Assembly: GCA_910579505.1 (NCBI GenBank)
Contig: CAJTTZ010000023.1
Location: 1 to 29,364, forward strand
DNA length: 29,364 nucleotides
Direction of reading: 5' to 3'
From: an uncultured Lachnospiraceae bacterium
GTDB lineage: Bacteria; Bacillota; Clostridia; Lachnospirales; Lachnospiraceae
Shown: positions 16,003-25,054 of the stretch, in pieces
Numbering within the stretch: the stretch's first letter is position 1
How the letters are laid out: each line of letters starts with the position of its first letter
Made by a program: the position numbers and the translations under genes
Notes under the pieces: generated by a model
Told to the model about the DNA's origin: nothing
Databases searched by the model: none
Seen by the model: the letters and a program-made list of their open reading frames with translations, nothing else

Positions 16003-17168
16003 AAGATATGTTATCAAAACAGGCAGTAGGCCTGAAACCTTCGGGTATTCGGAAATTCTTTGACATTGTCAGCGAGATGGACGACGCCATTTCCCTCGGT
16101 GTGGGTGAGCCGGATTTCGATACGCCGTGGCACATAAGGGACGAGGGCATTTACTCGCTGGAAAAGGGGCGCACGTTCTATACTTCGAACAGCGGACTGA
16201 TGGAACTGCGGCAGGAAATCTGTAATTACATAAAGAGAAAGCAGGGAGTGGATTACGATCCCCAGCATGAGGTACTGATCACGGTGGGCGGTTCCGAGGC
16301 AATTGACATAGGACTAAGGGCAGTAGTTAACCCGGGAGATGAAGTGCTGATTCCGCAGCCGAGCTTCGTGTCCTATGAGCCTTGCGCCATTATGGCAGGC
16401 GCTGTACCGGTCATCATCGAATTGAAGGCAGAGAATGAGTTTCGCCTGACGGCAAAAGAGCTGGAAGACGCCATAACGGAAAAGACAAAGATTCTGATTC
16501 TGCCTTTCCCAAATAATCCGACGGGTGCCATTATGGAACGGAAAGATTTGGAAGAAATTGCGGAAGTGATCAGGAAACATGACATACTTGTCATGTCGGA
16601 TGAGATTTATGCGGAACTGACTTACAAGGAAAAGCATGTGTCCATCATAGAGATGGAAGGTATGCGGGAGAGGACGATCCTGATTAACGGATTTTCCAAG
16701 GCATATGCGATGACAGGCTGGCGCCTTGGTTATGCCTGCGGACCGAGAGAAATTCTGGAGCAGATGACGAAACTCCATCAGTTTGCCATTATGTGTGCAC
16801 CGACGACCAGCCAGTATGCGGCGGTAGAGGCGCTGCGCAACGGAGATGACGATGTGCGGGAAATGTGCATGGCTTACAATCAGAGGAGACGGTATCTGAT
16901 GAACGCTTTCCGTGAGATGAAACTGTCCTGCTTCGAACCTTTCGGCGCGTTCTATGTGTTCCCGTGCATCAAGGAGTTTGGCATGACCAGTGAGGAGTTT
17001 GCGGAGCGGTTTCTGGCGGAAGAGAAAGTGGCTGTGGTGCCGGGGACGGCATTTGGTGACTGCGGCGAGGGGTATCTGAGAATCTCCTACGCATACTCGA
17101 TGGACAACCTGAAGCTGGCTATTGGGAAACTGGCAGAATTTGTGGACAGACTGCGTCAACAAAAGTAG
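15999..17168 (+). CDS. PLP-dependent class I/II aminotransferase
   Basis: The 389-residue enzyme is a fold-type I aminotransferase. The substrate and cofactor signatures are visible: VGEPDFDTP near the N-terminus, PFPNNPTGA, SDEIYAELTY, and the PLP-Schiff-base lysine Lys234 in SKAYAMTGWRLGY. The C-terminal YLRISYAYS carries the conserved arginine that binds the substrate carboxylate. Overall it resembles aspartate/aromatic aminotransferases of the PatA/AspC-like subgroup; the exact amino-acid substrate cannot be read from sequence. The start is GTG at 15999, overlapping the Lrp stop by 4 nt, with AGAAGGTG upstream. Control by the coupled Lrp-type protein is likely. Confidence 0.93.
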   Translation: MKDMLSKQAVGLKPSGIRKFFDIVSEMDDAISLGVGEPDFDTPWHIRDEGIYSLEKGRTFYTSNSGLMELRQEICNYIKRKQGVDYDPQHEVLITVGGSEAIDIGLRAVVNPGDEVLIPQPSFVSYEPCAIMAGAVPVIIELKAENEFRLTAKELEDAITEKTKILILPFPNNPTGAIMERKDLEEIAEVIRKHDILVMSDEIYAELTYKEKHVSIIEMEGMRERTILINGFSKAYAMTGWRLGYACGPREILEQMTKLHQFAIMCAPTTSQYAAVEALRNGDDDVREMCMAYNQRRRYLMNAFREMKLSCFEPFGAFYVFPCIKEFGMTSEEFAERFLAEEKVAVVPGTAFGDCGEGYLRISYAYSMDNLKLAIGKLAEFVDRLRQQK

Positions 17169-17239
17169 AAACTATGGCGCTTACGGCGTGGGGCTGTTAC
17201 CAAAGAGCTTCCATGTTTCGCGCTATGATGGAGGTCGGG

Positions 17240-17731
17240 ATGCACATTATCTTACATCAACCGGAAATTCCGGCAAATACCGGGAATATCGGCCGTACCT
17301 GTGTAGCGACAGGTACGGCGCTCCATTTGATTGAGCCGCTGGGGTTTCGTCTGGATGAAAAGTCCATTAAACGGGCGGGCATGGATTATTGGGAGCATTT
17401 GGAAGTGACTCGCTATATCAACTTTCAGGAATTTCAACAAAAGCATCCCGGTGTAAAAATCTGGTATGCCACCACAAAAGCAAAACGTCTCTACACGGAA
17501 GCTGTTTTTGGGCAGGATGACTATATTATGTTCGGCAAAGAAAGCGCCGGGATCCCGGAGGAGCTTCTGGTTGAAAATGAAGAGACATGCATCCGCATCC
17601 CCATGATGGATGAGATACGGTCGCTGAACCTCTCAAATTCCGTAGCGATTGTGCTCTATGAGGCTTTACGCCAGAATGGGTTTTCCGGGATGAAGACTGT
17701 GGGAGAGCTACATAGATTATCGTGGGACTGA
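17240..17731 (+). CDS. trmL: tRNA (cytidine/uridine-34 2'-O)-methyltransferase
   Basis: A SpoU/TrmH-family (SPOUT) enzyme that methylates the ribose at wobble position 34 of certain leucine tRNAs using S-adenosylmethionine. The 163-residue length is typical. Motifs: HQPEIPANTGNIGRTC at the N-terminus, FGKESAGIPEELL in the middle and the knot-forming RSLNLSNSVAIVLYEALRQ at the C-terminus. ATG 17240 follows GGAGGT at 17230-17235, so the longer upstream frame is not used. It lies 71 bp after the aminotransferase and is probably co-transcribed. Confidence 0.95.
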   Translation: MHIILHQPEIPANTGNIGRTCVATGTALHLIEPLGFRLDEKSIKRAGMDYWEHLEVTRYINFQEFQQKHPGVKIWYATTKAKRLYTEAVFGQDDYIMFGKESAGIPEELLVENEETCIRIPMMDEIRSLNLSNSVAIVLYEALRQNGFSGMKTVGELHRLSWD

Positions 17732-17792
17732 TATGCTATAGAAAGGTATTTTCTGAGAGGCCGCCATATCATATTGACATCTGCCAACGGCT

Positions 17793-19217
17793 TTAGTCGT
17801 CATCTTCCACATCGGATTTTGGCAGGGAGAAGATAAACTCCGTGCCAACTCCTTCGGTGCTTATTACGTTAATATTTTCCCCGTGCGCCTGTATGATTTC
17901 TTTTGTGATTGACAATCCGAGGCCGGTTCCCTTTTTATCTTTGCCGCGGGACAAATCAGACTTGTAGAAGCGGTTCCAGATCAGCTTCAGCTCATCTTTC
18001 GGGATGCCGATACCGGCGTCTTTTACGCTGATAAATATTTTATTGTGCTTTTCAGTCGTCTCAATTTTGATGAGGGAATCGTGATGGCTGAACTTGATGG
18101 CGTTATCCAGAAGGTTGTAGAGAACCTGTTGGATTTTGTCCATGTCCGCGACCACATACATCTCGTCGCCTGTGAGTACCAGCTCGATGCCGATCATTTT
18201 CTGCCGGCAGGTGCCTTCGAAGGTGGCGGCGACATTGCGGATAACCGTGTTAATTTCAAAGTCCGTTTTGTTCAGCATGATGCCCTTCGTATTCAGGTTA
18301 TTGAGGGTCAGAAGACTGTTCGTCAGCTTAGTCAGACGGCTTGTCTCATTTAGCACAATATTTAAATATTTTTCATACATTTCCGGGGGGATCGTGCCGT
18401 CCAGCATGGCTTTCAAATACCCGTCGATGGAAGTCAAGGGCGAGCGGAAGTCATGGGAGACATTTGCCACAAATTTTTTCTGGTCATCCTCCGAGCGGGC
18501 GATTTCGCTTGCCATATAGGAGAGAGTGGCGGCGAGATATCCCATTTCATCTTCGCTCTCCACACTAAATTCGTAGTGCATATTCCCGCTGGCGTACTGC
18601 TCCGTCGCCTCTGTAATTTTGCGAAGGGGAATATAAACCATCTCTGTGAAAAAGATCAGAATTATAAGGGACAGTAAAAACAGGATGAGCAGCATGATAT
18701 AAGAAATATTTAACAGCTGGTTTGTCTCTGTCTGTATACTGCCGAGTGAGGCGTGGATCACCACATAGCCTTTTACCTTATATCCAGAGGTAATGGGGGC
18801 AAAGACACTCAGCATCTCTTCGTCGAAGGTCCTGAAAAAGTCGCCGACCGTGTAGTAAGAGCCTGCGGTGATGGTGGGATCAAAATTTTCAACGACAATC
18901 TCATTTTCCACATCCACCGGGGCGGAGGAGTCCAGAACCATACGCCCGGAAGGATTGATAATCCAGATTGTGGCGTTTAAGTAGGTGTCCAACGCGTCTA
19001 ACTGTGTCTTTACCGTTTCCAGAGACACTTCCGTATTGTACAGGTCGGTTGCATAAGTGTTGGCAATCAATGTGGCTTCCCGGTAGAGGGCGTCCGCTTT
19101 TTCCTTTGTGAGATGATTGAAAGTCATGTCGGACACAAAAGTGGCTACCACCACGAATCCAAACAACCCGAATATGATATAGGCAAGTATTAATTTTAAA
19201 TAAAGTGTCTTCCGCAT
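17793..19217 (-). CDS. Membrane sensor histidine kinase
   Basis: The 474-residue protein has TM1 (about 8-29), an extracytoplasmic sensor region of about 140 residues, TM2 (about 172-193), a HAMP linker (about 194-246), the HisKA domain with phospho-acceptor His255 (SHDFRSPL) and an HATPase_c domain with N box (NLLDNAIKFS), G1 (DAGIGIP) and G2 (GTGLGLSI). It should autophosphorylate and pass the phosphate to the response regulator encoded 35 bp upstream on the same strand. The acidic C-terminal tail ends in EDDD. The sensed signal is not evident. Confidence 0.95.
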   Translation of the reverse strand: MRKTLYLKLILAYIIFGLFGFVVVATFVSDMTFNHLTKEKADALYREATLIANTYATDLYNTEVSLETVKTQLDALDTYLNATIWIINPSGRMVLDSSAPVDVENEIVVENFDPTITAGSYYTVGDFFRTFDEEMLSVFAPITSGYKVKGYVVIHASLGSIQTETNQLLNISYIMLLILFLLSLIILIFFTEMVYIPLRKITEATEQYASGNMHYEFSVESEDEMGYLAATLSYMASEIARSEDDQKKFVANVSHDFRSPLTSIDGYLKAMLDGTIPPEMYEKYLNIVLNETSRLTKLTNSLLTLNNLNTKGIMLNKTDFEINTVIRNVAATFEGTCRQKMIGIELVLTGDEMYVVADMDKIQQVLYNLLDNAIKFSHHDSLIKIETTEKHNKIFISVKDAGIGIPKDELKLIWNRFYKSDLSRGKDKKGTGLGLSITKEIIQAHGENINVISTEGVGTEFIFSLPKSDVEDDD

Positions 19218-19252
19218 ATAAAAACCTCGTAAAACCGCCAGCGCCGCGGGCT

Positions 19253-19963
19253 TTAAAATTTATTATCATGCACATGGAATTTATAACCGATACCCCGTAC
19301 CGTCGCAATTCTCCAGCACTCATGATCGTCAATTTTTTCACGGAGCCGCTTGATGTGGACGTCAATCGTACGACTGTCTCCGAGATATTCATATCCCCAG
19401 ATCTGGTCCAAAAGCTGCTCTCTGGAAAAGACCCGGTTCGGGGAGGAAGCAAGGAAGTAGAGAAGTTCCAGTTCCTTGGGAGGCAGTTCGATAGGTTTGC
19501 CCATATAAATAACAGAGTAGTTGGTTTGATTGATAATCAGATCCGGGTATTCCACGCTTTTTACGTCGGAGGCTTTCGGCTCCGATGCCGCCAGTTTGTA
19601 GCGGCGAAGCACTGCCTTGACACGTGCAACCAGCTCTTTGGAATCGAAAGGCTTTTCCATGTAGTCGTCTGCGCCCAGCTCCAGTCCGAGAACCTTGTCA
19701 AAGACTTCTCCTTTTGCGGAAAGCATAATAATAGGGAGCTGGGATTTTGAGCGAACCTCCCGGCAGACCTGATACCCGTCGATACCCGGCAGCATCAGAT
19801 CCAAAAGCATCAGGTTTGGTTCAAAACTGTCTACTGCCGTCAATGCGGATTCTCCGTCGTTGACAATCATTGTCTCGAAGCATTCCTTTGTGAGGTAGAG
19901 CGAAATCAGCTCTGCAATATTATTGTCGTCGTCTACAATCAGGATTTTTTGTTTGTTTATCAT
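19253..19963 (-). CDS. OmpR/PhoB-family response regulator
   Basis: The 236-residue protein has a receiver domain (about 1-120) with the acidic pocket (VDDD, residues 10-12), the phospho-acceptor Asp55 (LLDLMLPG) and the conserved Lys in KPFD, then a winged-helix DNA-binding domain (about 140-232) with RTIDVHIKRLREKI and TVRGIGYKF. It is the partner of the kinase downstream. It lies 26 bp after the mutS2 stop, so the three minus-strand genes may be one operon. Confidence 0.96.
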   Translation of the reverse strand: MINKQKILIVDDDNNIAELISLYLTKECFETMIVNDGESALTAVDSFEPNLMLLDLMLPGIDGYQVCREVRSKSQLPIIMLSAKGEVFDKVLGLELGADDYMEKPFDSKELVARVKAVLRRYKLAASEPKASDVKSVEYPDLIINQTNYSVIYMGKPIELPPKELELLYFLASSPNRVFSREQLLDQIWGYEYLGDSRTIDVHIKRLREKIDDHECWRIATVRGIGYKFHVHDNKF

Positions 19964-19989
19964 GGTAACCTCCGTATTGAAATGATAAC

Positions 19990-22365
19990 TCAGTCTTTAA
20001 ACTCGGCAATGGTAACACCCGCGTCGCCTTCCCCGAATTCGCCCAGCCGAAAGCTTTTTATTACTCGATTTTTGCGCAAATATCCCTGCACGGCTTTTCG
20101 CAGGGCCCCTGTTCCCTTGCCGTGCACAATGCGGACGCTCGGGAGATGGGCGAGATAGGCGTCGTCCAGATATTTGTCCAGTTCGGAAAGCGCCTCGTCC
20201 ACCGTCTTGCCGAGAAGATTAATTTCCGTAGAGACAGAGTAGGACTTGGACATTTTTAGCTTGCCGGAAGAACCTCGCTGCATTTTTTCGGTTTTTACCG
20301 TTTCTTCCTCGAGGAGCACCAGGTCCGAAAGGGAAACTTGGGAACGGATGATACCGCACTGTACGAAAAGCCTTCCGTTTTTGTCGGGAAGGGAGCTGAC
20401 GCTGCCTTTTAAACCCATGGACACGACTTTTACACTGTCACCCAGCCGGATTTGGTTCGGTTTTAGCACTTTGTGGGTAGGCTTGTCACTTTTCAATGTA
20501 AGCTTTTCGTTTTTCTCTGAAATCTTGTCGTGCACCTTGCGGCGCGATTTTTCCAAATCTTTGATGGAAGTGGCTGCGCCTGCCTTCTGGAAAGTGCGGA
20601 TGGTTTCGTCTGCCAGTTCCTTCGCGTTCTGTAAGATTTCGCGTGCCTCTTCGTTCGCCTCTCTTATGATGCGGTCGCGGGACTGGTCAATTTTCTCCTG
20701 TTTGGATTCCAGACGTTCTTTTAAAGCCTGTACCTCCTGTTTGTAGGCTTCAATTTCAGCCTGCTCCTTCTCGATAGTCAGGCGGCTGTTTTCCAGATTC
20801 GCGAGCAGGTCCTCAAAACTCTCCTTGTCCTGCGTAATGTGCCGTTTGGCATCCTCTATGATATGATCCGGCAGTCCCAGACGGGAGGAGATGGCAAAAG
20901 CGTTGCTCTTACCGGGAATCCCGATCAGGAGCCGGTAAGTGGGACGCAGCGTTTCCACATTAAATTCACAGCATGCATTTTCTACGAAAGGCGTGAAGAG
21001 CGCATAGACTTTTAATTCACTGTAGTGCGTGGTAGCCATGGTACGGATGCCCCTGTTGTGCAGATAATCCAAAACCGAGATGGCAAGAGCCGCGCCTTCT
21101 GTGGGATCGGTTCCTGCGCCCAGCTCGTCGAATAGGCAGAGAGAATCCGTGTCCGCTTCCTGCAAAATAGATACGATGCTCGTCATGTGGGAAGAAAACG
21201 TGGAAAGACTCTGTTCAATACTCTGTTCGTCCCCGATATCGGCATAGACTTCGCGGAAAACAGAAAGCTCCGAACGGTCCAGGGCGGGAATATGCAGCCC
21301 GGCCTGTCCCATCAGCGTCAAAAGCCCTACCGTCTTTAATGCCACAGTCTTACCGCCGGTGTTTGGTCCCGTAATAATCAACAGGTCAAAGTCGATCCCC
21401 AGAAGGATATCCACGGGCACGACTGCCTTTTTGTCGATCAGGGGATGCCGCCCTTTGCGGATGCGGATCTGGTGGTCCGTATTAAAAAGCGGCATAGTGG
21501 CGTTCTGTTCCATGGCAAGGGAAGCCTTGGCGAAGATAAAATCCAACATAGTCATGGACTTCTGGTTTTCGGCAAGGGCTTCCGTGTGGGATGCGGCCAG
21601 CGCGCTTAAGGAGGCAAGAACAGCCTCAATCTCCTCCTGCTCCTTTATGGCCAGTTCCTTCAATTCATTATTCAGGTTCACAACTGCCGCAGGCTCGATA
21701 AAAAAGGTGGAGCCTGTGGAGGACTGGTCGTGCACCATGCCCGGCACCTGTCCTTTATACTCGGATTTCACAGGGATACAGTAGCGGTTGTCGCGCATGG
21801 TTACCACGGCGTCCTGCAGATAGGTGCGCAGAGAACCGTTTATCATAGAATTTAACTGCGAGTGGATTCGGTCGTTGGTAATTGCCATACTGCGGCGGAT
21901 GCGCTTTAAAGCAGGGCTTGCGTCATCGGCGATTTCCTCCTCGGAAAGAATGCAACGGTTAATCTCGTTTGCTAAAGGCGTGAGCGGTTCTAGGCTGTCA
22001 AAATAGACGTCCAGAGAATCGCCGGGAATGTCGTCCCTGTCTTTGCGGCCGTAAGTCTTGATGCGGTTTACGTTTTCCAGAAAAGAGGCGATGCGCAAAA
22101 GCTCGGCAGCGGAAAGGACACTTCCCACTTCCAGCGATTTTAGACTCATTCCCAGATCCTTGTTGCTTCCAAAGGAGGTGGAGCCTTTGGCAAAAAGACG
22201 TCCCAGGGCATCCGCCGTCTGGGTCTGCGCCGTTTTGATTTCCTCTAAGTCCGTCATGGGAACAAGCGCTGCCGCAAGGCGTTTGCCCGGTTCGGAAGAA
22301 GCTTTTTCCGTAAGACGGTCGATAATCTTATGATATTCTAAAACCCTTAATACTTTACTGTTCAT
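19990..22365 (-). CDS. mutS2: MutS2 family ATPase with C-terminal Smr domain
   Basis: The 791-residue protein has the MutS2 core and clamp region, the ATPase with Walker A (TGPNTGGKTVALK, about residue 331) and Walker B/signature (CLFDELGAGTDPTEG), a long coiled coil (about 520-635) and a C-terminal Smr domain with the nuclease-type motif HGKGTGALR. The length is normal for the family. MutS2 was first linked to suppression of recombination; in Bacillus it has been shown to act on collided ribosomes. The ATG at 22365 has GAGGTAAC just upstream, so the track-length extension of seven codons is not used. It is the first gene of a possible operon with the two-component system. Confidence 0.97.
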   Translation of the reverse strand: MNSKVLRVLEYHKIIDRLTEKASSEPGKRLAAALVPMTDLEEIKTAQTQTADALGRLFAKGSTSFGSNKDLGMSLKSLEVGSVLSAAELLRIASFLENVNRIKTYGRKDRDDIPGDSLDVYFDSLEPLTPLANEINRCILSEEEIADDASPALKRIRRSMAITNDRIHSQLNSMINGSLRTYLQDAVVTMRDNRYCIPVKSEYKGQVPGMVHDQSSTGSTFFIEPAAVVNLNNELKELAIKEQEEIEAVLASLSALAASHTEALAENQKSMTMLDFIFAKASLAMEQNATMPLFNTDHQIRIRKGRHPLIDKKAVVPVDILLGIDFDLLIITGPNTGGKTVALKTVGLLTLMGQAGLHIPALDRSELSVFREVYADIGDEQSIEQSLSTFSSHMTSIVSILQEADTDSLCLFDELGAGTDPTEGAALAISVLDYLHNRGIRTMATTHYSELKVYALFTPFVENACCEFNVETLRPTYRLLIGIPGKSNAFAISSRLGLPDHIIEDAKRHITQDKESFEDLLANLENSRLTIEKEQAEIEAYKQEVQALKERLESKQEKIDQSRDRIIREANEEAREILQNAKELADETIRTFQKAGAATSIKDLEKSRRKVHDKISEKNEKLTLKSDKPTHKVLKPNQIRLGDSVKVVSMGLKGSVSSLPDKNGRLFVQCGIIRSQVSLSDLVLLEEETVKTEKMQRGSSGKLKMSKSYSVSTEINLLGKTVDEALSELDKYLDDAYLAHLPSVRIVHGKGTGALRKAVQGYLRKNRVIKSFRLGEFGEGDAGVTIAEFKD

Positions 22366-22465
22366 AGTTACCTCATAATTTCCCAATATTGTTTCTATGC
22401 ACTATCCTACCACAAACAGGGGAAAAATACTATCGGGAATACCGTGTTTTGCCGGACCCGATTTC

Positions 22466-22494
22466 TTGTCATGCAGCAGGGGGTATGATATAAT
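22466..22494 (+). promoter_or_regulatory. Near-consensus SigA promoter for the HtrA-like operon
   Basis: TTGTCA at 22466-22471, a 17-nt spacer and a perfect TATAAT at 22489-22494, predicting transcription from about 22501. The start is about 140 nt before the first ATG, leaving a long leader. Confidence 0.85.
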
Positions 22495-22501
22495 GAGCGC
22501 A

Positions 22502-22610
22502 ATGGAAAAATAAGCGACTGCGAAGCAGGCATTTGTTTTTCCTGCGCCATTTAATGAGCAAATGTCCGATGAAATCGGACATAGAGCGCGTCAGCGCGGA
22601 TTTGCGAGTA
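22502..22610 (+). other. Highly structured 5' leader: nested hairpins
   Basis: Three paired elements fill the leader. (1) GGAAAAATAA (22504-22513) pairs with TTGTTTTTCC (22533-22542), enclosing CTGC-GAA-GCAG. (2) ATGTCCGAT (22562-22570) pairs with ATCGGACAT (22574-22582) around GAA. (3) CGCG-TCAG-CGCG lies at 22587-22598. GCAAAT (22557-22562) and ATTTGC (22600-22605) can close (2) and (3) into a three-way junction. It could be a regulatory RNA leader or an inserted intergenic repeat; the sequence alone does not decide. Confidence 0.55.
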
Positions 22611-22641
22611 TGATAATCCATTGTATTTTGAGGGCAGCTAT

Positions 22642-24018
22642 ATGTCTGAACAGGAAAAAGAACGAAATAAAACTGAAGAGGAACCGATAAAGGAGCAGGC
22701 GGAGTATACGCCCTCTGTGCAGGCGGAATTTATGCGGGAAAAGATCAAGCAGAAGCCCGTCAATAAGAAAAAACTTCTCCGTCGAACAGTGATTACCGCA
22801 GTTATGGCGGTGGTATTCGGCCTTGTGGCATGCTTTACCTTTCTGGTGTTGGAGCCGGTGATCAGTAACCGCCTCTACCCGGAGGAAGAGCCAAAGGAAG
22901 TGGCATTTCCCGAGGAGACACCGATTGAGGAGATGAAACCGGAGGACATGCTGGTTACAGAGGAGGATGCGGAGCCGCAGACGCCTGACCAGGTGGATCT
23001 GGAGATGGTAGACGAGCAGATTCAGGAAGTGCTGTCTCAGGTGGAGAGGGAGTTTACACTCGAAGATTATCAGTCGATTTACGGGGAACTGCGGACGCTG
23101 GCAGATGACGCGTGCCGCGCGGTAGTTACTGTGGCGGGCGTTACTTCAGATGTAGACTGGTTTAATAATATATACGAAAATGTTGCCTCGGCTTCCGGCG
23201 TGATTGTGGCCAACAACGAAAAAGCCCTGCTTATCCTAGTCAGTGCGGGGAACTTAAATGGAGCGGACAGCATAGAGGTAACTTTCTGTGACCAGACTCA
23301 GGTGGAGGCGGAGCTGGTGCAGAAAGACGAGAATACAGGCTTGGCGATTTTGTCGGTGCCGCTTTCTGCTGTGGGCAGTGCGACAATGGAGAAAATCAAC
23401 ATTGCAGAATTGGGAAGCTCTAATACCAACCTGCTGGGGACGCCGGTGGTGGCGCTGGGAAGTCCTCTTGGCACCGGCGGTTCCATCAGCTATGGCATGG
23501 TGACTTCCACGGGGACGGTAATCGACCGCCCGGATTCCGCCTATAAGAGAATTACAACGGATATTTACGGGAGCCGCAATGCGACGGGCGTATTGATCAA
23601 CTTAAAGGGCATGGTAATCGGTATTATAGACAATGTCAATACAGGAAACGATATGAGTAATCTGCTCACGGCTTACGGTATCACGGAGCTGAAACGCACG
23701 ATTGAACAGATGTCAAACGATAAAGAACGCGCATATCTGGGTGTGCATGGGGCGGATGTGCCGAAGGAAGCCATTGAAGATACACAGATTAATACCCCTG
23801 CGGGCACATATATCAGAGAAATTGAAATAGATTCGCCGGCTATGGCGGCTGGTATTCAGAGCGGCGACGTGGTGACCCGGGTGGAAAGTACGGAGATTAC
23901 GACTTACAGTGAACTTCTGGGGATTTTACAGTCGTCGAAACCCGGGGATGTGCTGACTGTTACGCTGACGAGACAGGGGCACGAGATGAACGTGGATGTC
24001 ACGCTGGGGAGCTGGTAA
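22642..24018 (+). CDS. HtrA-fold membrane protein with PDZ domain; catalytic triad lost (predicted pseudoprotease)
   Basis: The 458-residue protein has a polar N-terminus (about 1-45), one transmembrane segment (about 48-72), an acidic Glu/Pro-rich linker (about 75-125), a trypsin-like HtrA domain (about 155-360) and a PDZ domain (about 365-458; YLGVHGAD, SPAMAAGIQSGDVVTRV). The HtrA fold is clear (ASGVIV, DSIEV, NTGLAILSV, VVALGSPLG, TTDIYG, VLINLKGMVIGI), but all three triad positions are changed. The His position reads Gly203 (SAGNL instead of NHVV), the Asp position Gly233 (ENTGLA instead of TDLA) and the Ser position Ala314 (NATGV instead of NSGGP). Proteolysis is not expected; a binding or chaperone-like scaffold is more plausible. 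ATG 22642 follows GAGGG. It is the first gene of a unit with the exoribonuclease and rRNA methyltransferase genes. Confidence 0.85.
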   Translation: MSEQEKERNKTEEEPIKEQAEYTPSVQAEFMREKIKQKPVNKKKLLRRTVITAVMAVVFGLVACFTFLVLEPVISNRLYPEEEPKEVAFPEETPIEEMKPEDMLVTEEDAEPQTPDQVDLEMVDEQIQEVLSQVEREFTLEDYQSIYGELRTLADDACRAVVTVAGVTSDVDWFNNIYENVASASGVIVANNEKALLILVSAGNLNGADSIEVTFCDQTQVEAELVQKDENTGLAILSVPLSAVGSATMEKINIAELGSSNTNLLGTPVVALGSPLGTGGSISYGMVTSTGTVIDRPDSAYKRITTDIYGSRNATGVLINLKGMVIGIIDNVNTGNDMSNLLTAYGITELKRTIEQMSNDKERAYLGVHGADVPKEAIEDTQINTPAGTYIREIEIDSPAMAAGIQSGDVVTRVESTEITTYSELLGILQSSKPGDVLTVTLTRQGHEMNVDVTLGSW

Positions 24019-24104
24019 CGGTTGGAGCATACGGCTTTATATAAGTACGGCGTGGATGAGCAAACAAGCGGCTTAACAGGGAACAGAAAGGAAAGGTAGA
24101 TACA

Positions 24105-25049
24105 ATGAAGTATATCAAGGACTACAAGGAAAGCGACAGAATGTTTGATGTTTACCTGTGTAAGCATAAGCAGTCGGCGGTGACCAAAAACGGGAAACCT
24201 TATGACAATGTGATTCTGCAGGATAAGACAGGCACCATAGACGCTAAGATCTGGGATCCGAACAATGCGGGGATAGAAGATTTTGACAGCATGGATTACA
24301 TAGAGGTGTACGGTGATGTCACCAGTTTCCAAGGGGCGCTTCAGGTAAATGTAAAGCGTGTGCGCAAATGTAAGGAGGGCGAGTACGATCCGGCGGAGTA
24401 TCTGCCTGTCAGTAAATTTAAGGCGGAGGATATGATGAAGGAGCTTCTGGATTTGATAGGAAGCGTGAAAAATCCGTATCTGCATCAGCTGCTGGAGGCG
24501 TTTTTCGTAAAAGATGCAGCTTTTACCAAAGCTTTTCGCCAGTCCTCGGCAGCCAAGACGGTACACCATGGGTTTGTGGGCGGTCTGCTGCAGCATACGT
24601 TGGCGGTGACAAGACTCTGCGATTATTTTTGTACCCAGTATTCGGTTCTTAATAGGGATCTGCTGATTACGGCGGCGATTTGCCATGATATCGGCAAAAC
24701 GAAAGAGCTGTCGCTTTTTCCGAAGAATGATTATACGGACGACGGACAGTTTCTCGGACATATTGTGATCGGCAGTGAGATGATCGGAGAGAAAGTCCGG
24801 GCTATAGAGGGATTCCCGGCACTGCTTGCCAATGAACTGAAACACTGCATTCTTTCCCACCATGGGGAGTTTGAATTTGGCTCACCCAAGAAGCCTGCAA
24901 TCGTGGAAGCAGTGGCGTTAAACTTTGCAGATAATGTGGACGCAAAGATGGAGACCTTTGCGGAGATTTTGGAAAATAGTACGGAGAAGGGGTGGCTTGG
25001 GTACAACAGGCTGTTTGAATCGAATCTGCGCGGAACGAGTTTGGAGTGA
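24105..25049 (+). CDS. YhaM-like 3'-5' exoribonuclease (OB fold + HD domain)
   Basis: The 314-residue protein has an N-terminal OB-fold nucleic-acid-binding domain (about 12-92; VILQDKTGTIDAKIW) and an HD metal-dependent phosphohydrolase domain (about 150-290) with VHHGFVGGLLQHT, the HD dyad His194-Asp195 (CHDIGK) and LSHHGEFEFGSPKKP. This is the layout and length of Bacillus YhaM, a Mn-dependent 3'-5' exoribonuclease involved in RNA turnover. AAAGGAAAGG lies upstream of the ATG. The gene overlaps the start region of the next gene, so they are co-translated. Confidence 0.92.
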   Translation: MKYIKDYKESDRMFDVYLCKHKQSAVTKNGKPYDNVILQDKTGTIDAKIWDPNNAGIEDFDSMDYIEVYGDVTSFQGALQVNVKRVRKCKEGEYDPAEYLPVSKFKAEDMMKELLDLIGSVKNPYLHQLLEAFFVKDAAFTKAFRQSSAAKTVHHGFVGGLLQHTLAVTRLCDYFCTQYSVLNRDLLITAAICHDIGKTKELSLFPKNDYTDDGQFLGHIVIGSEMIGEKVRAIEGFPALLANELKHCILSHHGEFEFGSPKKPAIVEAVALNFADNVDAKMETFAEILENSTEKGWLGYNRLFESNLRGTSLE

Positions 25050-25054
25050 AAAGC

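Noticed and set aside
17728..17775. GATATG/CATATC pairing between trmL and the kinase gene as a bidirectional terminator
   Set aside because: Only six base pairs, a long loop and no T-run on either strand.
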